Of a stretch of 30,376 bases of DNA, positions 14,441-22,056 are shown in pieces (the stretch's first letter is position 1; the number at the start of each line of letters is the position of its first letter). The DNA is from CAINDZ01 sp041908585 (GTDB taxonomy: Bacteria; Krumholzibacteriota; Krumholzibacteriia; LZORAL124-64-63). Location: assembly GCA_041908585.1 (NCBI GenBank), contig JAYRFB010000261.1, positions 1-30,376 on the forward strand. The letters are read 5' to 3'. The notes under the pieces were generated by a model, which had not been told where the DNA came from, did no database searches, and saw only the letters and a program-made list of their open reading frames with translations. Position numbers and translations under genes: made by a program.

Positions 14441-15448
14441 ATGGCCCCCAGGACGCTGTACACCGCCGGCATCACCGGCGTCGGCATGAGCTTCCCCGAA
14501 CATCGCCTGACGAATGCCGACCTTGAGAAGATGGTCGAGACGGACGACGCCTGGATCGTCGAGCGCACGGGCATCCGCGAGCGGCGGATCGTCTCGCGCG
14601 GCACCGGCGCCTCCGTGCACGGGATCCTCGCGGCAAGGCAGGCCCTCGAACACGCCGGCGTCACCGCCGAACAGGTCGACCAGATCATCGTCCCCACGGT
14701 CACGCCGGACATGGTCTTCCCCGCCACGGCCTGCCTCATCGCGCACGAGCTGGGCGCGGTCAATGCCTGGGGCTACGACCTGGAGGGAGCCTGCAGCGGC
14801 TTCGTCTTCGCCCTGCAGAACGCGCGGGCCCAGGTCGAGGCCGGCCACGCGCAACGCATCCTCGTCATCGGCACGGAGGTCATGTCCTCCATCGTCGACT
14901 GGGAGGACCGCAACAGCTGCATCCTCTTCGGCGACGGCGCCGGCGCGGTCGTCGTCGAGCGCATCGAGCCCGAGCGCGTCGGCATCATCGATGCCATCCA
15001 CCATGTCGACGGCGTCGGCATCCGGTTCCTGCACCAGGTCGCCGGGGGCAGCCGCATGCCCGCCTCGGCCGAGTCGGTGGCGGCGCGGCTGCACACCATC
15101 CACCAGGAAGGCCGCGATGTGTACAAGTACGCGGTCAAGGGCATGGCCGGCGTGACCGCGGAGGTCGTCGAGCGCAACGGGCTCACCGGTGCCGATGTCG
15201 ACCTCTTCGTGCCGCACCAGGCCAACATCCGGATCATCGAGGCGGCGCAGCAGCGCCTGGGATTGCCCGACAGCAAGGTGATGGTCACGATCGACCGGTT
15301 CGGCAACACCACCTCCGCCAGCATCCCGTCGGCGCTGCGCGTGGCGGTGGACGAGGGCCGCCTGCGCGAGGGGCATACGGTGGTACTCTGCGCCTTCGGC
15401 GCCGGGTTCACCTGGGGTGCCTGCCTGCTGCGCTGGACGGCGCGCTAG
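14441..15448 (+). CDS. fabH: 3-oxoacyl-ACP synthase III (KAS III)
   Basis: KAS III condenses an acyl-CoA primer with malonyl-ACP to start type II fatty acid synthesis. The 335-residue product is the usual length and keeps the catalytic triad: Cys118 (EGACSGF), His259 (VPHQAN) and Asn289 (RFGNTTSAS). The N-terminal TDDAWIVERTGIRERR block matches the CoA-binding Trp/Arg region. ATG 14441 has GGAGG at 14431-14435. It is not beside plsX, fabD or acpP as in many genomes. Instead it heads a run with an ABC transporter 8 bp downstream. A FabH-like synthase with another primer is possible, but the sequence looks like a standard KAS III. Confidence 0.93.
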   Translation: MAPRTLYTAGITGVGMSFPEHRLTNADLEKMVETDDAWIVERTGIRERRIVSRGTGASVHGILAARQALEHAGVTAEQVDQIIVPTVTPDMVFPATACLIAHELGAVNAWGYDLEGACSGFVFALQNARAQVEAGHAQRILVIGTEVMSSIVDWEDRNSCILFGDGAGAVVVERIEPERVGIIDAIHHVDGVGIRFLHQVAGGSRMPASAESVAARLHTIHQEGRDVYKYAVKGMAGVTAEVVERNGLTGADVDLFVPHQANIRIIEAAQQRLGLPDSKVMVTIDRFGNTTSASIPSALRVAVDEGRLREGHTVVLCAFGAGFTWGACLLRWTAR

Positions 15449-15456
15449 GTGACGGG

Positions 15457-16512
15457 ATGATCGAGGCGCAGGGGCTCGAGCGTCGGTACGGGCGGGTGCC
15501 GGCCCTGGCCGGCGTCTCCTTCCGCGTTGAGACCGGCCAGATCGCGGGCCTGCTCGGGCCCAACGGCGCCGGCAAGTCCACCGTGATGAAGATCCTCACC
15601 GGCTCGCTGGCGCCGTCCGGCGGCACCGCGATGGTGGCCGGCCGCGACCTGGCGCAGGAGCCGCTGGCGGCCCGTCGCGCCGTCGGCTTCATGCCCGAGC
15701 ACGTGGCCCTTCCCGGCGACCAGTCCGTGTGGTCGACCCTCGAATTCGTCGCCGACATCAAGGGCGTGCCGCGCACGGAGCGGCGCGGGCAGCTCGAGCA
15801 GCTGGTCGAGCAGTGCGGCCTGCACGAGGTCCGGCACCGCCTGAGCGGCCGCCTCTCGCACGGCTATCGCAAGCGGCTGGGGCTGGCGCAGGCGCTTGTG
15901 GGCGACCCGCCCGTGCTGGTGCTGGACGAGCCCACCAGCGGCCTCGATCCGCACCAGATCGTGGGCATCCGCGAGCTGATCCGCGGCTTCCGGGGCCGCC
16001 GTACCGTGCTGATGAGCAGCCACATCCTCAGCGAGGTGGCGGCGCTGTGCGAGCGTGTCGTCATCCTCGATCGCGGCCGGGTGGTTGCCGAGCGCACGGG
16101 CGAGGGCCTGGCTGCGGCCGACCCGCTGGCGGCGGGACTGGCGGCTCGCACGGTGGTGCTCTCGTGGGAAGGCGACCGCGAGCGGGTCGCCGCCGCGCTG
16201 ACGCGCGTGGCCGGTGTCGAGGACGTGACCGTGACCGCGACCGGGGCCGAGGTGAACATCGCCGGCAACGCCGTCGAGATCCGCCCGCGGCTGGTCGAGT
16301 CGGTGCTGCGGGCCGGCGGCCTGCTGCAGAACATCCATGACAAGGGCCCGAGCCTGGAGGACCTGTTCCTGCGCCTGACCGGCGCCGACGGCGGGGCGCC
16401 GCGTCCCGGCGCGCCGGCCGGGGATGCGACCGGCGACGGGGCCGGCACGGGCGATGAGGGCGGCACGGGCCGGGCGGCCGACCGGGCGGGCGACCAGGAG
16501 CGCCCGACATGA
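15457..16512 (+). CDS. ABC transporter ATP-binding protein, GldA-like
   Basis: This is the ATPase of an ABC-2 type transporter at the inner membrane. The 351-residue product has Walker A GPNGAGKST (34-42), the signature written LSHGY (133-137) rather than LSGGQ, Walker B VLVLDE (153-158), the SGLDP D-loop, and the switch His189 (SSH). LSHGY/LSKGY signatures are typical of the GldA/NatA branch. Residues from about 325 form a Gly/Asp/Ala-rich tail with no fold evident. The stop overlaps the next gene by 4 bp (ATGA), and that gene encodes the permease, so the two form one complex. The substrate is unknown. Confidence 0.9.
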   Translation: MIEAQGLERRYGRVPALAGVSFRVETGQIAGLLGPNGAGKSTVMKILTGSLAPSGGTAMVAGRDLAQEPLAARRAVGFMPEHVALPGDQSVWSTLEFVADIKGVPRTERRGQLEQLVEQCGLHEVRHRLSGRLSHGYRKRLGLAQALVGDPPVLVLDEPTSGLDPHQIVGIRELIRGFRGRRTVLMSSHILSEVAALCERVVILDRGRVVAERTGEGLAAADPLAAGLAARTVVLSWEGDRERVAAALTRVAGVEDVTVTATGAEVNIAGNAVEIRPRLVESVLRAGGLLQNIHDKGPSLEDLFLRLTGADGGAPRPGAPAGDATGDGAGTGDEGGTGRAADRAGDQERPT

Positions 16513-18692
16513 GGACGCTGGCCGCCATCACCCGCCGCGAGCTGGCGGGCTTCTTCCACAGCGCCGTGGCGCCGGTCGTGCTGACGGGCTTCCTCGTCGC
16601 CGTCGGGCTGTTCTTCACCACCTTCGTCTTCGGCTACAGCGAGATGTCGCTGCAGGCCCTGCAGTCGCCGACGGCCGGCAGCTTCCTCAACCTGGCCGAG
16701 GGCCTGTTCCGGCCGCTGGTGTCCAACGTCGTCTTCTTCCTGCTCTTCCTGCTGCCGGCTCTGTCGATGCGCCTGATGTCGCCCGACCTGCGCGCCGGCC
16801 GGCGCGAGCTGGTGGCCTCCTGGCCCGTCGGCGACGGCACCTGGATCCTGGGCAAGTGGCTGGGCGGCTCGCTGGCGGCGCTGGCGATGATCGCCGCCGG
16901 CGCGGCCTACATCCTGGCGGTCTGGACCTTCGGCCGTCCCGAGGCGGGACCGGCGTTCACCGCGGTGCTCGGGCAGGCGCTGCTGGCCACGTGCCTGGTG
17001 GCGTGGGGGCTCCTGGCGTCGTGCCTGGTCTCGCACCAGGTGGTCGCCTACTTCCTGGCGTTCATGGCCTCGCTGGCGCTGTTCATCGTCGGCGTCTTCG
17101 AGCGCTTCGTGCCCGGTCCGGCCGGCACGGTCGCGAAGGAACTCTCGATCCTCACGCACTTCGAGCAGTTCAGCCGCGGCGTCATCGACACGCAGGACGT
17201 GCTCTATTTCGTCGCGATGTCGGCGATCGCGCTGGTCGCGGCCTGGGCCGTCCACGCCGGCCGCCGGCTCCCGCCGTCGCGCCGGCTGTCCACCTGGCTG
17301 CCGGTCCTGCTGACGGTCGTCGTCGCCCTGCTGCTGTACCTGGTCGGCGAGCGCTTCGCATACAGCTGGGACCTGACGGGCAACCGCCGCTACAGCCTGG
17401 CGCCGCAGAGCGGGCAGGTGCTCGACCGCCTGGGCGAGCTGCTCGACGGCAAGGCGCCGGAAGCCGCCGGCGGTGAAGGGCCGACGGGCGCCGACCACGT
17501 CATGGTGCACGCCTTCTACCAGAAGCTGGACCCTGCGCGCGACGTGACCGAGGCGCTGCTCAAGAGCTGCGCGCAGCGCTCGCGCCGGTTCCGCTTCGAG
17601 GTCGTGGACCCGGAGGTCGAGCTCGACCTGTTCCGCAAGTACGACCTGGGTTCGGCGCGGTCGGTCGTCGTGGAGGTGGGCGACCGCTACACGACGCTGG
17701 TGCAGCCGGAAGAGAGCGCGCTGCTGGGCGCCGTCTACCGGCTTGCCGCCGGTCGGCTGACCCGGGCCTGCTTCCTGACCGGTCACGGCGAGCACCTGCT
17801 GGACAACACCGACCGCCCGGGCTACGCCGCCTGCGCCGAGGCGCTGGGAGCCCAGGGCTACGACGTGCGGCCGCTGTCGCTGGTGGGCGGCGCGCGCGTG
17901 CCGGAGAGCTGCGACGTGCTGGTCGTGGCCGGCCCGCGCCTGGACCCGGAGCCCGGTGAGACGGCGGCCATCGACGCCTTCCTGGACCGCGGCGGGTCCG
18001 TGCTGGTGCTGACGGATCCGCCCACGCCGGCCGGCTGGTCGGCCTGGCTGCAGTCGTGGCGCCTGGTGCCGACCGGAGAGGTGCTCATCGATGCCGACCG
18101 CCTGGCCGCGGAGCGGGGCCTGGGCCCGCGCACGGTGACCGTGATCGACTCCTACAGCCACCACGAGATCGTCCACAGCCTGCACGGCCTGGTGACGCGG
18201 TTCCCGCTCTCGCAACCGATCCTGCGCACCGCCGGAACCGACTCGACGCTCTTCGGCGGCCCGCTCCTGAACACCGGCGAGCTGAGCTGGGCGGAGACCG
18301 ACCCGGCCACGATGTTCACCGGGCGCCCCGAGTTCGACCCGGCGACCGATCGCCGCGGCCCGCTGCCGTTCGGCTGGGTGCTGGAGGCGCGGCGCGGCGG
18401 CTCGCGGCCGGGCCGGCTCGTGGTCGTGGGCAATTCCGAATTCCTCAACAACGCGACCATCAACCTCGACGCCAACCGGGACCTGCTCCTGAACATCCTG
18501 GGCTGGCTGGCGCGGGAAGATGCCCTCATCCAGGTCCGCGGCCGCGATCCCCTGCACCAGCCGGTGGTCCTGACGCAGTCCCAGAAGGAGATCTACGGCT
18601 GGGGTGCGATCCTCGGCTGGCCACTGCTGGTGGGCAGCCTGGCCCTGGGCGTGATGCTCAAGCGCCGGCGCGAACCCGGAGCGCAGGCGTGA
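16509..18692 (+). CDS. ABC-2 permease fused to GldG-like periplasmic domain
   Basis: The 727-residue product joins what are two proteins, GldF and GldG, in gliding Bacteroidota. Residues 1-255 are an ABC-2 permease with six hydrophobic segments (about 21-42, 69-90, 116-141, 153-176, 178-200, 231-251). A seventh segment at 262-281 leads into the GldG-like motif SWDLTGNRRYSLAPQSGQVL at 286-305. A large domain of about 390 residues follows, probably periplasmic, including LVVAGP, AIDAFLDRGGSVLVLTDPP and GRLVVVGNSEFLNN. A C-terminal anchor (about 700-718) ends in RRRE. It overlaps the ATPase upstream and the DUF4340 gene downstream by 4 bp each. The GldG region is related to carbohydrate-binding and IFT52-like folds in family annotations; its ligand is unknown. 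Confidence 0.85.
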   Translation: MRTLAAITRRELAGFFHSAVAPVVLTGFLVAVGLFFTTFVFGYSEMSLQALQSPTAGSFLNLAEGLFRPLVSNVVFFLLFLLPALSMRLMSPDLRAGRRELVASWPVGDGTWILGKWLGGSLAALAMIAAGAAYILAVWTFGRPEAGPAFTAVLGQALLATCLVAWGLLASCLVSHQVVAYFLAFMASLALFIVGVFERFVPGPAGTVAKELSILTHFEQFSRGVIDTQDVLYFVAMSAIALVAAWAVHAGRRLPPSRRLSTWLPVLLTVVVALLLYLVGERFAYSWDLTGNRRYSLAPQSGQVLDRLGELLDGKAPEAAGGEGPTGADHVMVHAFYQKLDPARDVTEALLKSCAQRSRRFRFEVVDPEVELDLFRKYDLGSARSVVVEVGDRYTTLVQPEESALLGAVYRLAAGRLTRACFLTGHGEHLLDNTDRPGYAACAEALGAQGYDVRPLSLVGGARVPESCDVLVVAGPRLDPEPGETAAIDAFLDRGGSVLVLTDPPTPAGWSAWLQSWRLVPTGEVLIDADRLAAERGLGPRTVTVIDSYSHHEIVHSLHGLVTRFPLSQPILRTAGTDSTLFGGPLLNTGELSWAETDPATMFTGRPEFDPATDRRGPLPFGWVLEARRGGSRPGRLVVVGNSEFLNNATINLDANRDLLLNILGWLAREDALIQVRGRDPLHQPVVLTQSQKEIYGWGAILGWPLLVGSLALGVMLKRRREPGAQA

Positions 18693-20251
18693 GCCGGCGC
18701 CTGCGCGGACCCCAGCTCGCGTCCCTGGCGCTGCTCGCGGTCGCCGTGGCTGCCGGCGCCTTCCTGTGGAGCACGCGCGCGGCGCCGCGCGCCGGCTCGG
18801 CGGTGCTGGGCGGTTCCCTGCTGCCGCCGTCGTCGTCGCCGGTCGACGCGCTGCTGGTCAATGTCCGCGGGCAGGCCTGCCGCCTGGACCGCCTGCCGTC
18901 GGGAGCCTGGGCGCTGGGCGGGTCCCTGGTCGACGAGGTGGACCAGCGCGCAGCCGCCGCCCTCATCGACACGCTGCTGGCGGCCCGCGGCGGCCCGCTG
19001 CTGCCCGGCACGGTCCCGGGTGACCGGCGCTATGCCTTCAACGGGCCGGAAGCGGTGCAGGTCGTGGTGCGGCGCGCCGACGGCTCGACCGTCGACTTCG
19101 CCCTGGGCGCGGTCAATCCCGTAAGCGGGAACCGCTATGCCTCCGGCGCCGGCCGCCGGTTCTGCTTCACCGTGCCCCTGTCCCTGCGCGACCGCCTGGC
19201 CGGCCTGCCGGACGCGATGCGCTCGCGCGCGGTGCTGCCGGGACTGCGGGCGGAGGGAGCCGAGCGCATCCGCATCGAGGGAGAGGGCGCGCACGCCAGC
19301 CTCGAGCGCCGCGACGGCGCGTGGTGGCTGGCGGCGCCGGTCGGGTCGCTGGAGCTGGACCCGGTCGCCGAGCGCTACCAGGCGCTCTACGACGACCGCC
19401 GGCGGCAGGACCCCGGTGGACCGTGGCTGCTGGCCTCGACCTCCGCCGTGCGCGTGCTGATCCACGAGGTCGGCGAGGCCGCCGTGCGCGAGCTGGCCCC
19501 ACCGGAGCAGGCCGTCGAACTGTCGGCGCGCTGGCAGCTGGACCCGCCGTGGCGGCGCGTGACGCTGGAGGGCGCCGGGCTGCGGCCGCACCTGGCCGGC
19601 GCCACTGGCGCCACCGGCGGCCTGGCCACCGGCGACCTGGCCACCTTCGCAGCGGTCTCCTTCGGCCCCCCGCTCGACGATACGCGGGCGCCGGCCCGCC
19701 GCCATGGCCAGGTGCTGGTTGTCGATCGCGAGGCGATCGCGACGCTGCAGCAGCCGCTGGAGACGCTGCTCGAGCTGGGTGCCCTGCCGGTGCCGGCCCT
19801 CGAGGCGGACCTGGTCGAGGTGGCCTGGGAAGGACGTCCGCTGCTGCGCGGCGCGCGGCGCGGGGAACCCGACGCCCTTGACGGCCGCCGCTCATGGCTG
19901 GCCGAGCTGCCCGCGGCCGACGCATGGTCGGGCAGCGAGGCGGACCGGCACGGGCTCGTCCGCGACCTGGTGGTCAACCTCGAGCGCCAGCGCATCACCG
20001 ACGTGCTGCCGCCCGTGACGGGCGCCTCGCCGCTGCGCGATGCCGGCCGCATCGACCTCAAGCTGACGTTCGGCGCCCGCGAGGGCGCCGGCGAATGGCG
20101 CTGTGAGCGCCAGGTCGGCTGGCTGCGCGAGCCGACCGCGGCCGCCCGGGCGGCGGTCTGGGACCCGGTCACCGGCCAGCTGCTGGGTATCGGCGACGAC
20201 CTTCCCGTGACGATGCGCAACGCCGCGGAGCTGATTGCCCCGCGGCGTTGA
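18689..20251 (+). CDS. DUF4340-like membrane-anchored protein of the GldFG operon
   Basis: The 520-residue product begins with a single membrane anchor (about residues 9-26, LASLALLAVAVAAGAFLW) and is otherwise soluble, probably on the periplasmic side. It has the style of DUF4340 proteins: repeated beta-rich units with VDALLVNVRGQACRLDRLPS, WWLAAPVGSLELDPVAERYQ and a later VVDREAIATLQQPLETLLEL segment. DUF4340 genes commonly follow GldG-type genes, and this one starts at GTG 18689 overlapping the previous stop by 4 bp (GTGA). The assignment rests on context plus general pattern; I cannot confirm the domain without a profile search. Function is unknown. Confidence 0.65.
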   Translation: MSRRLRGPQLASLALLAVAVAAGAFLWSTRAAPRAGSAVLGGSLLPPSSSPVDALLVNVRGQACRLDRLPSGAWALGGSLVDEVDQRAAAALIDTLLAARGGPLLPGTVPGDRRYAFNGPEAVQVVVRRADGSTVDFALGAVNPVSGNRYASGAGRRFCFTVPLSLRDRLAGLPDAMRSRAVLPGLRAEGAERIRIEGEGAHASLERRDGAWWLAAPVGSLELDPVAERYQALYDDRRRQDPGGPWLLASTSAVRVLIHEVGEAAVRELAPPEQAVELSARWQLDPPWRRVTLEGAGLRPHLAGATGATGGLATGDLATFAAVSFGPPLDDTRAPARRHGQVLVVDREAIATLQQPLETLLELGALPVPALEADLVEVAWEGRPLLRGARRGEPDALDGRRSWLAELPAADAWSGSEADRHGLVRDLVVNLERQRITDVLPPVTGASPLRDAGRIDLKLTFGAREGAGEWRCERQVGWLREPTAAARAAVWDPVTGQLLGIGDDLPVTMRNAAELIAPRR

Positions 20252-20281
20252 AGCCATCCCGGTTCATGATCCCTTATCGGC

Positions 20282-21778
20282 TCAGTTGGCGACCCTGAGC
20301 GTCTGCGGCAGCTCCGCCGTCGCCAGCGCGGCTCCCAGCCACGCGGGCGGCGTGCCCGCGTAGAGCGTCGGCACCGGCGTCGCCGCGGCCGCGGGCAGCA
20401 CGGCGAGCGTCGCCGCCAGCTGCTGCGCATGCTCCCGGAAACGATCCCGGCGCGCGCCGGCCAGCGACTCCGTGGCGGGAGCCTTGATGGTGCGGGGATT
20501 GACGAACTTCCCGTCGATCTTGATGCGGTAGTCCAGGTGCGGACCGGTGGCGTAGCCCGTGGCGCCGACGTAGCCGATGACCTGGCCCTGCTTGACGCGA
20601 GCGCCGGACTTGACGCCCTGGCCGAACTTCGACAGGTGCAGGTAATAGGTCTCGAGGTTCCGGTTGTTGTGGCGGATGTGCACGTACTTGCCGTTGCCGC
20701 CCTTGGCGGCAGCGGCGAGCACCACGCCATCGCCTGCCGCCTTGACCGGCGTGCCGAGCGGCGCCGCGTAGTCGATGCCCAGATGGGGCATCATCTTGCC
20801 CAGCACCGGGTGGAACCGTCGATACGAGAACTCGCTGCTGATGCGCGAGTACTGCAGCGGCGCGCGCAGGAGCGACCGCTGGCGGCTGCCGCCGGTCTCG
20901 TCGAAGTAGGCAGGGTCGCCGGCGTCATCGTCGTACAGGAACGCCCGGCGCGCCTTGCCGCGGCTGGTCAGCTCGACGGCCTGGATGGCGCCCGTGCGGA
21001 CCAGGCGGTCGTCGCGCCAGACTTCCTCGTACAGGATGCGGAACGTGTCGCCCTCGTGCAGGTCCCGGCGGAAATCGATGTCCGAGCCGAGGATGTCCGC
21101 CAGCTTGGGCGCCAGGGCCGCGGGGGCGCCGACGCTCTCGAGGCTGCCGATGAGCGAGCCCTCGATCGTGCCGTGCACGCCGCGGTACCGGCGCTCGACC
21201 GGATAGGTGCCGTCCTCGCGCACGTAGGTGTCGCCTTCGCGCACCCAGGTGACGTAGCTCTCTTCGTCCAGGTCGAAGCCCAGCGACTGGAGGCGGCCGC
21301 CGGCGCCGATCGCCACGCGGAAGACCTCGCCTGTCTTGACCGCGCGCAGGTTGCGGAACGGCTTGCAGACCTTGACCAGCTCGAGGATGTCGTCGTGATC
21401 CGCGCCGCGGGCCGCCAGCGCGTCGTAGAAGTTCTGTCCGCGCGCGATGCGCAGCAGGCCGGCGCCGGTCGCGCCGGTGTCCGCGGCGGCCTCGGCGCCG
21501 GTGGTCGCCGTTTCCCGGCTGCCGTGCCGCACCAGCGAGCCGGCCAGCTCGCTCACCGCGCCGGCCCCCGGCAGGGTCAGCTCGGGCAGCAGCGGCGCCA
21601 CGTCGAACGTGGACTCGACGGCCCGGGTCAGGTCGTACCCGGCGGTGGCGACGTCGCTGTGCGGGGCCTGGCCGCTGAGGGCCCAGACCGCCGCCGCCGC
21701 GCCGCCGAGGATGCTCGTGGCCAGCACCGCCCTGAGGCGGTTGCGGACCGGCCGGCGGGGTCGGGGCCGCCGGGGCAT
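20282..21778 (-). CDS. Membrane-anchored M23 family metallopeptidase, Csd3-like
   Basis: This is a likely peptidoglycan endopeptidase that cuts cross-links in the periplasm. The 498-residue product has a basic N-terminus and one anchor (about 16-35). A Csd3-type regulatory region follows: FYDALAARGADHDDILELVK near 118-136 and KLADILGSDIDFRRDLHEGD near 225-244. The LytM/M23 domain is at about 310-430. Zinc and catalytic residues are His332 and Asp336 (HLGID), His381 (YLHLS) and His414 in HLDYR, where the usual HxH reads HxD. ATG 21778 is the first ATG but lacks a ribosome binding site; CTG 21805, in frame, has GGAGG 7 bases upstream. It converges with the DUF4340 gene across 30 bp with no evident terminator. 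Confidence 0.88.
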   Translation of the reverse strand: MPRRPRPRRPVRNRLRAVLATSILGGAAAAVWALSGQAPHSDVATAGYDLTRAVESTFDVAPLLPELTLPGAGAVSELAGSLVRHGSRETATTGAEAAADTGATGAGLLRIARGQNFYDALAARGADHDDILELVKVCKPFRNLRAVKTGEVFRVAIGAGGRLQSLGFDLDEESYVTWVREGDTYVREDGTYPVERRYRGVHGTIEGSLIGSLESVGAPAALAPKLADILGSDIDFRRDLHEGDTFRILYEEVWRDDRLVRTGAIQAVELTSRGKARRAFLYDDDAGDPAYFDETGGSRQRSLLRAPLQYSRISSEFSYRRFHPVLGKMMPHLGIDYAAPLGTPVKAAGDGVVLAAAAKGGNGKYVHIRHNNRNLETYYLHLSKFGQGVKSGARVKQGQVIGYVGATGYATGPHLDYRIKIDGKFVNPRTIKAPATESLAGARRDRFREHAQQLAATLAVLPAAAATPVPTLYAGTPPAWLGAALATAELPQTLRVAN

Positions 21779-21951
21779 CCGCTGATTTTGAAATAGCTTA
21801 TTCAGGTTCCGTCCTCCGCGCTGCCGACCGGGTGGGGCCGGATTCCCATCGGCCAAATCTGCAATCCGAACCGGGCCCGGGGCAAGGGCTTTCTGCCGCA
21901 GCCGGGAGCATTTTTCCCGGGTTTCAGCCCTGTCACCGGTGCGGGCGGCCG

Positions 21952-21960
21952 TGTTATGAT
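21952..21960 (+). promoter_or_regulatory. Extended -10 promoter element for FG-GAP gene
   Basis: TGTTATGAT is an extended -10 box (TG, one base, TATGAT; 5 of 6 to consensus) inside the 278-bp divergent region. The only -35-like partner is CTGTCA at 21930-21935, with a long 19-base spacer, so an extended -10 promoter is the better reading. The leader to the TTG start would be about 90 bases. Confidence 0.45.
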
Positions 21961-22056
21961 GGTCTCGATCTCGCACGGAACCTGCAAAACGCTCCCCCGT
22001 CGGGTGTCTTGAGCGTCCGAAGCGGGCAATCCGCCGCGAAATCGGGAGGTTCGGTC

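Noticed and set aside
15864..18557. Very long minus-strand open frame (897 codons) across the ABC genes
   Set aside because: It has no domain-like motifs, biased Gln/Arg/His content, and is the shadow of well-supported plus-strand genes.
21902..21920. CCGGGA/TCCCGG hairpin with a T-rich loop as a terminator
   Set aside because: The T-run is in the loop, not after the stem, and neither strand shows a 3' T-tract. It lies in a divergent region where no gene ends.
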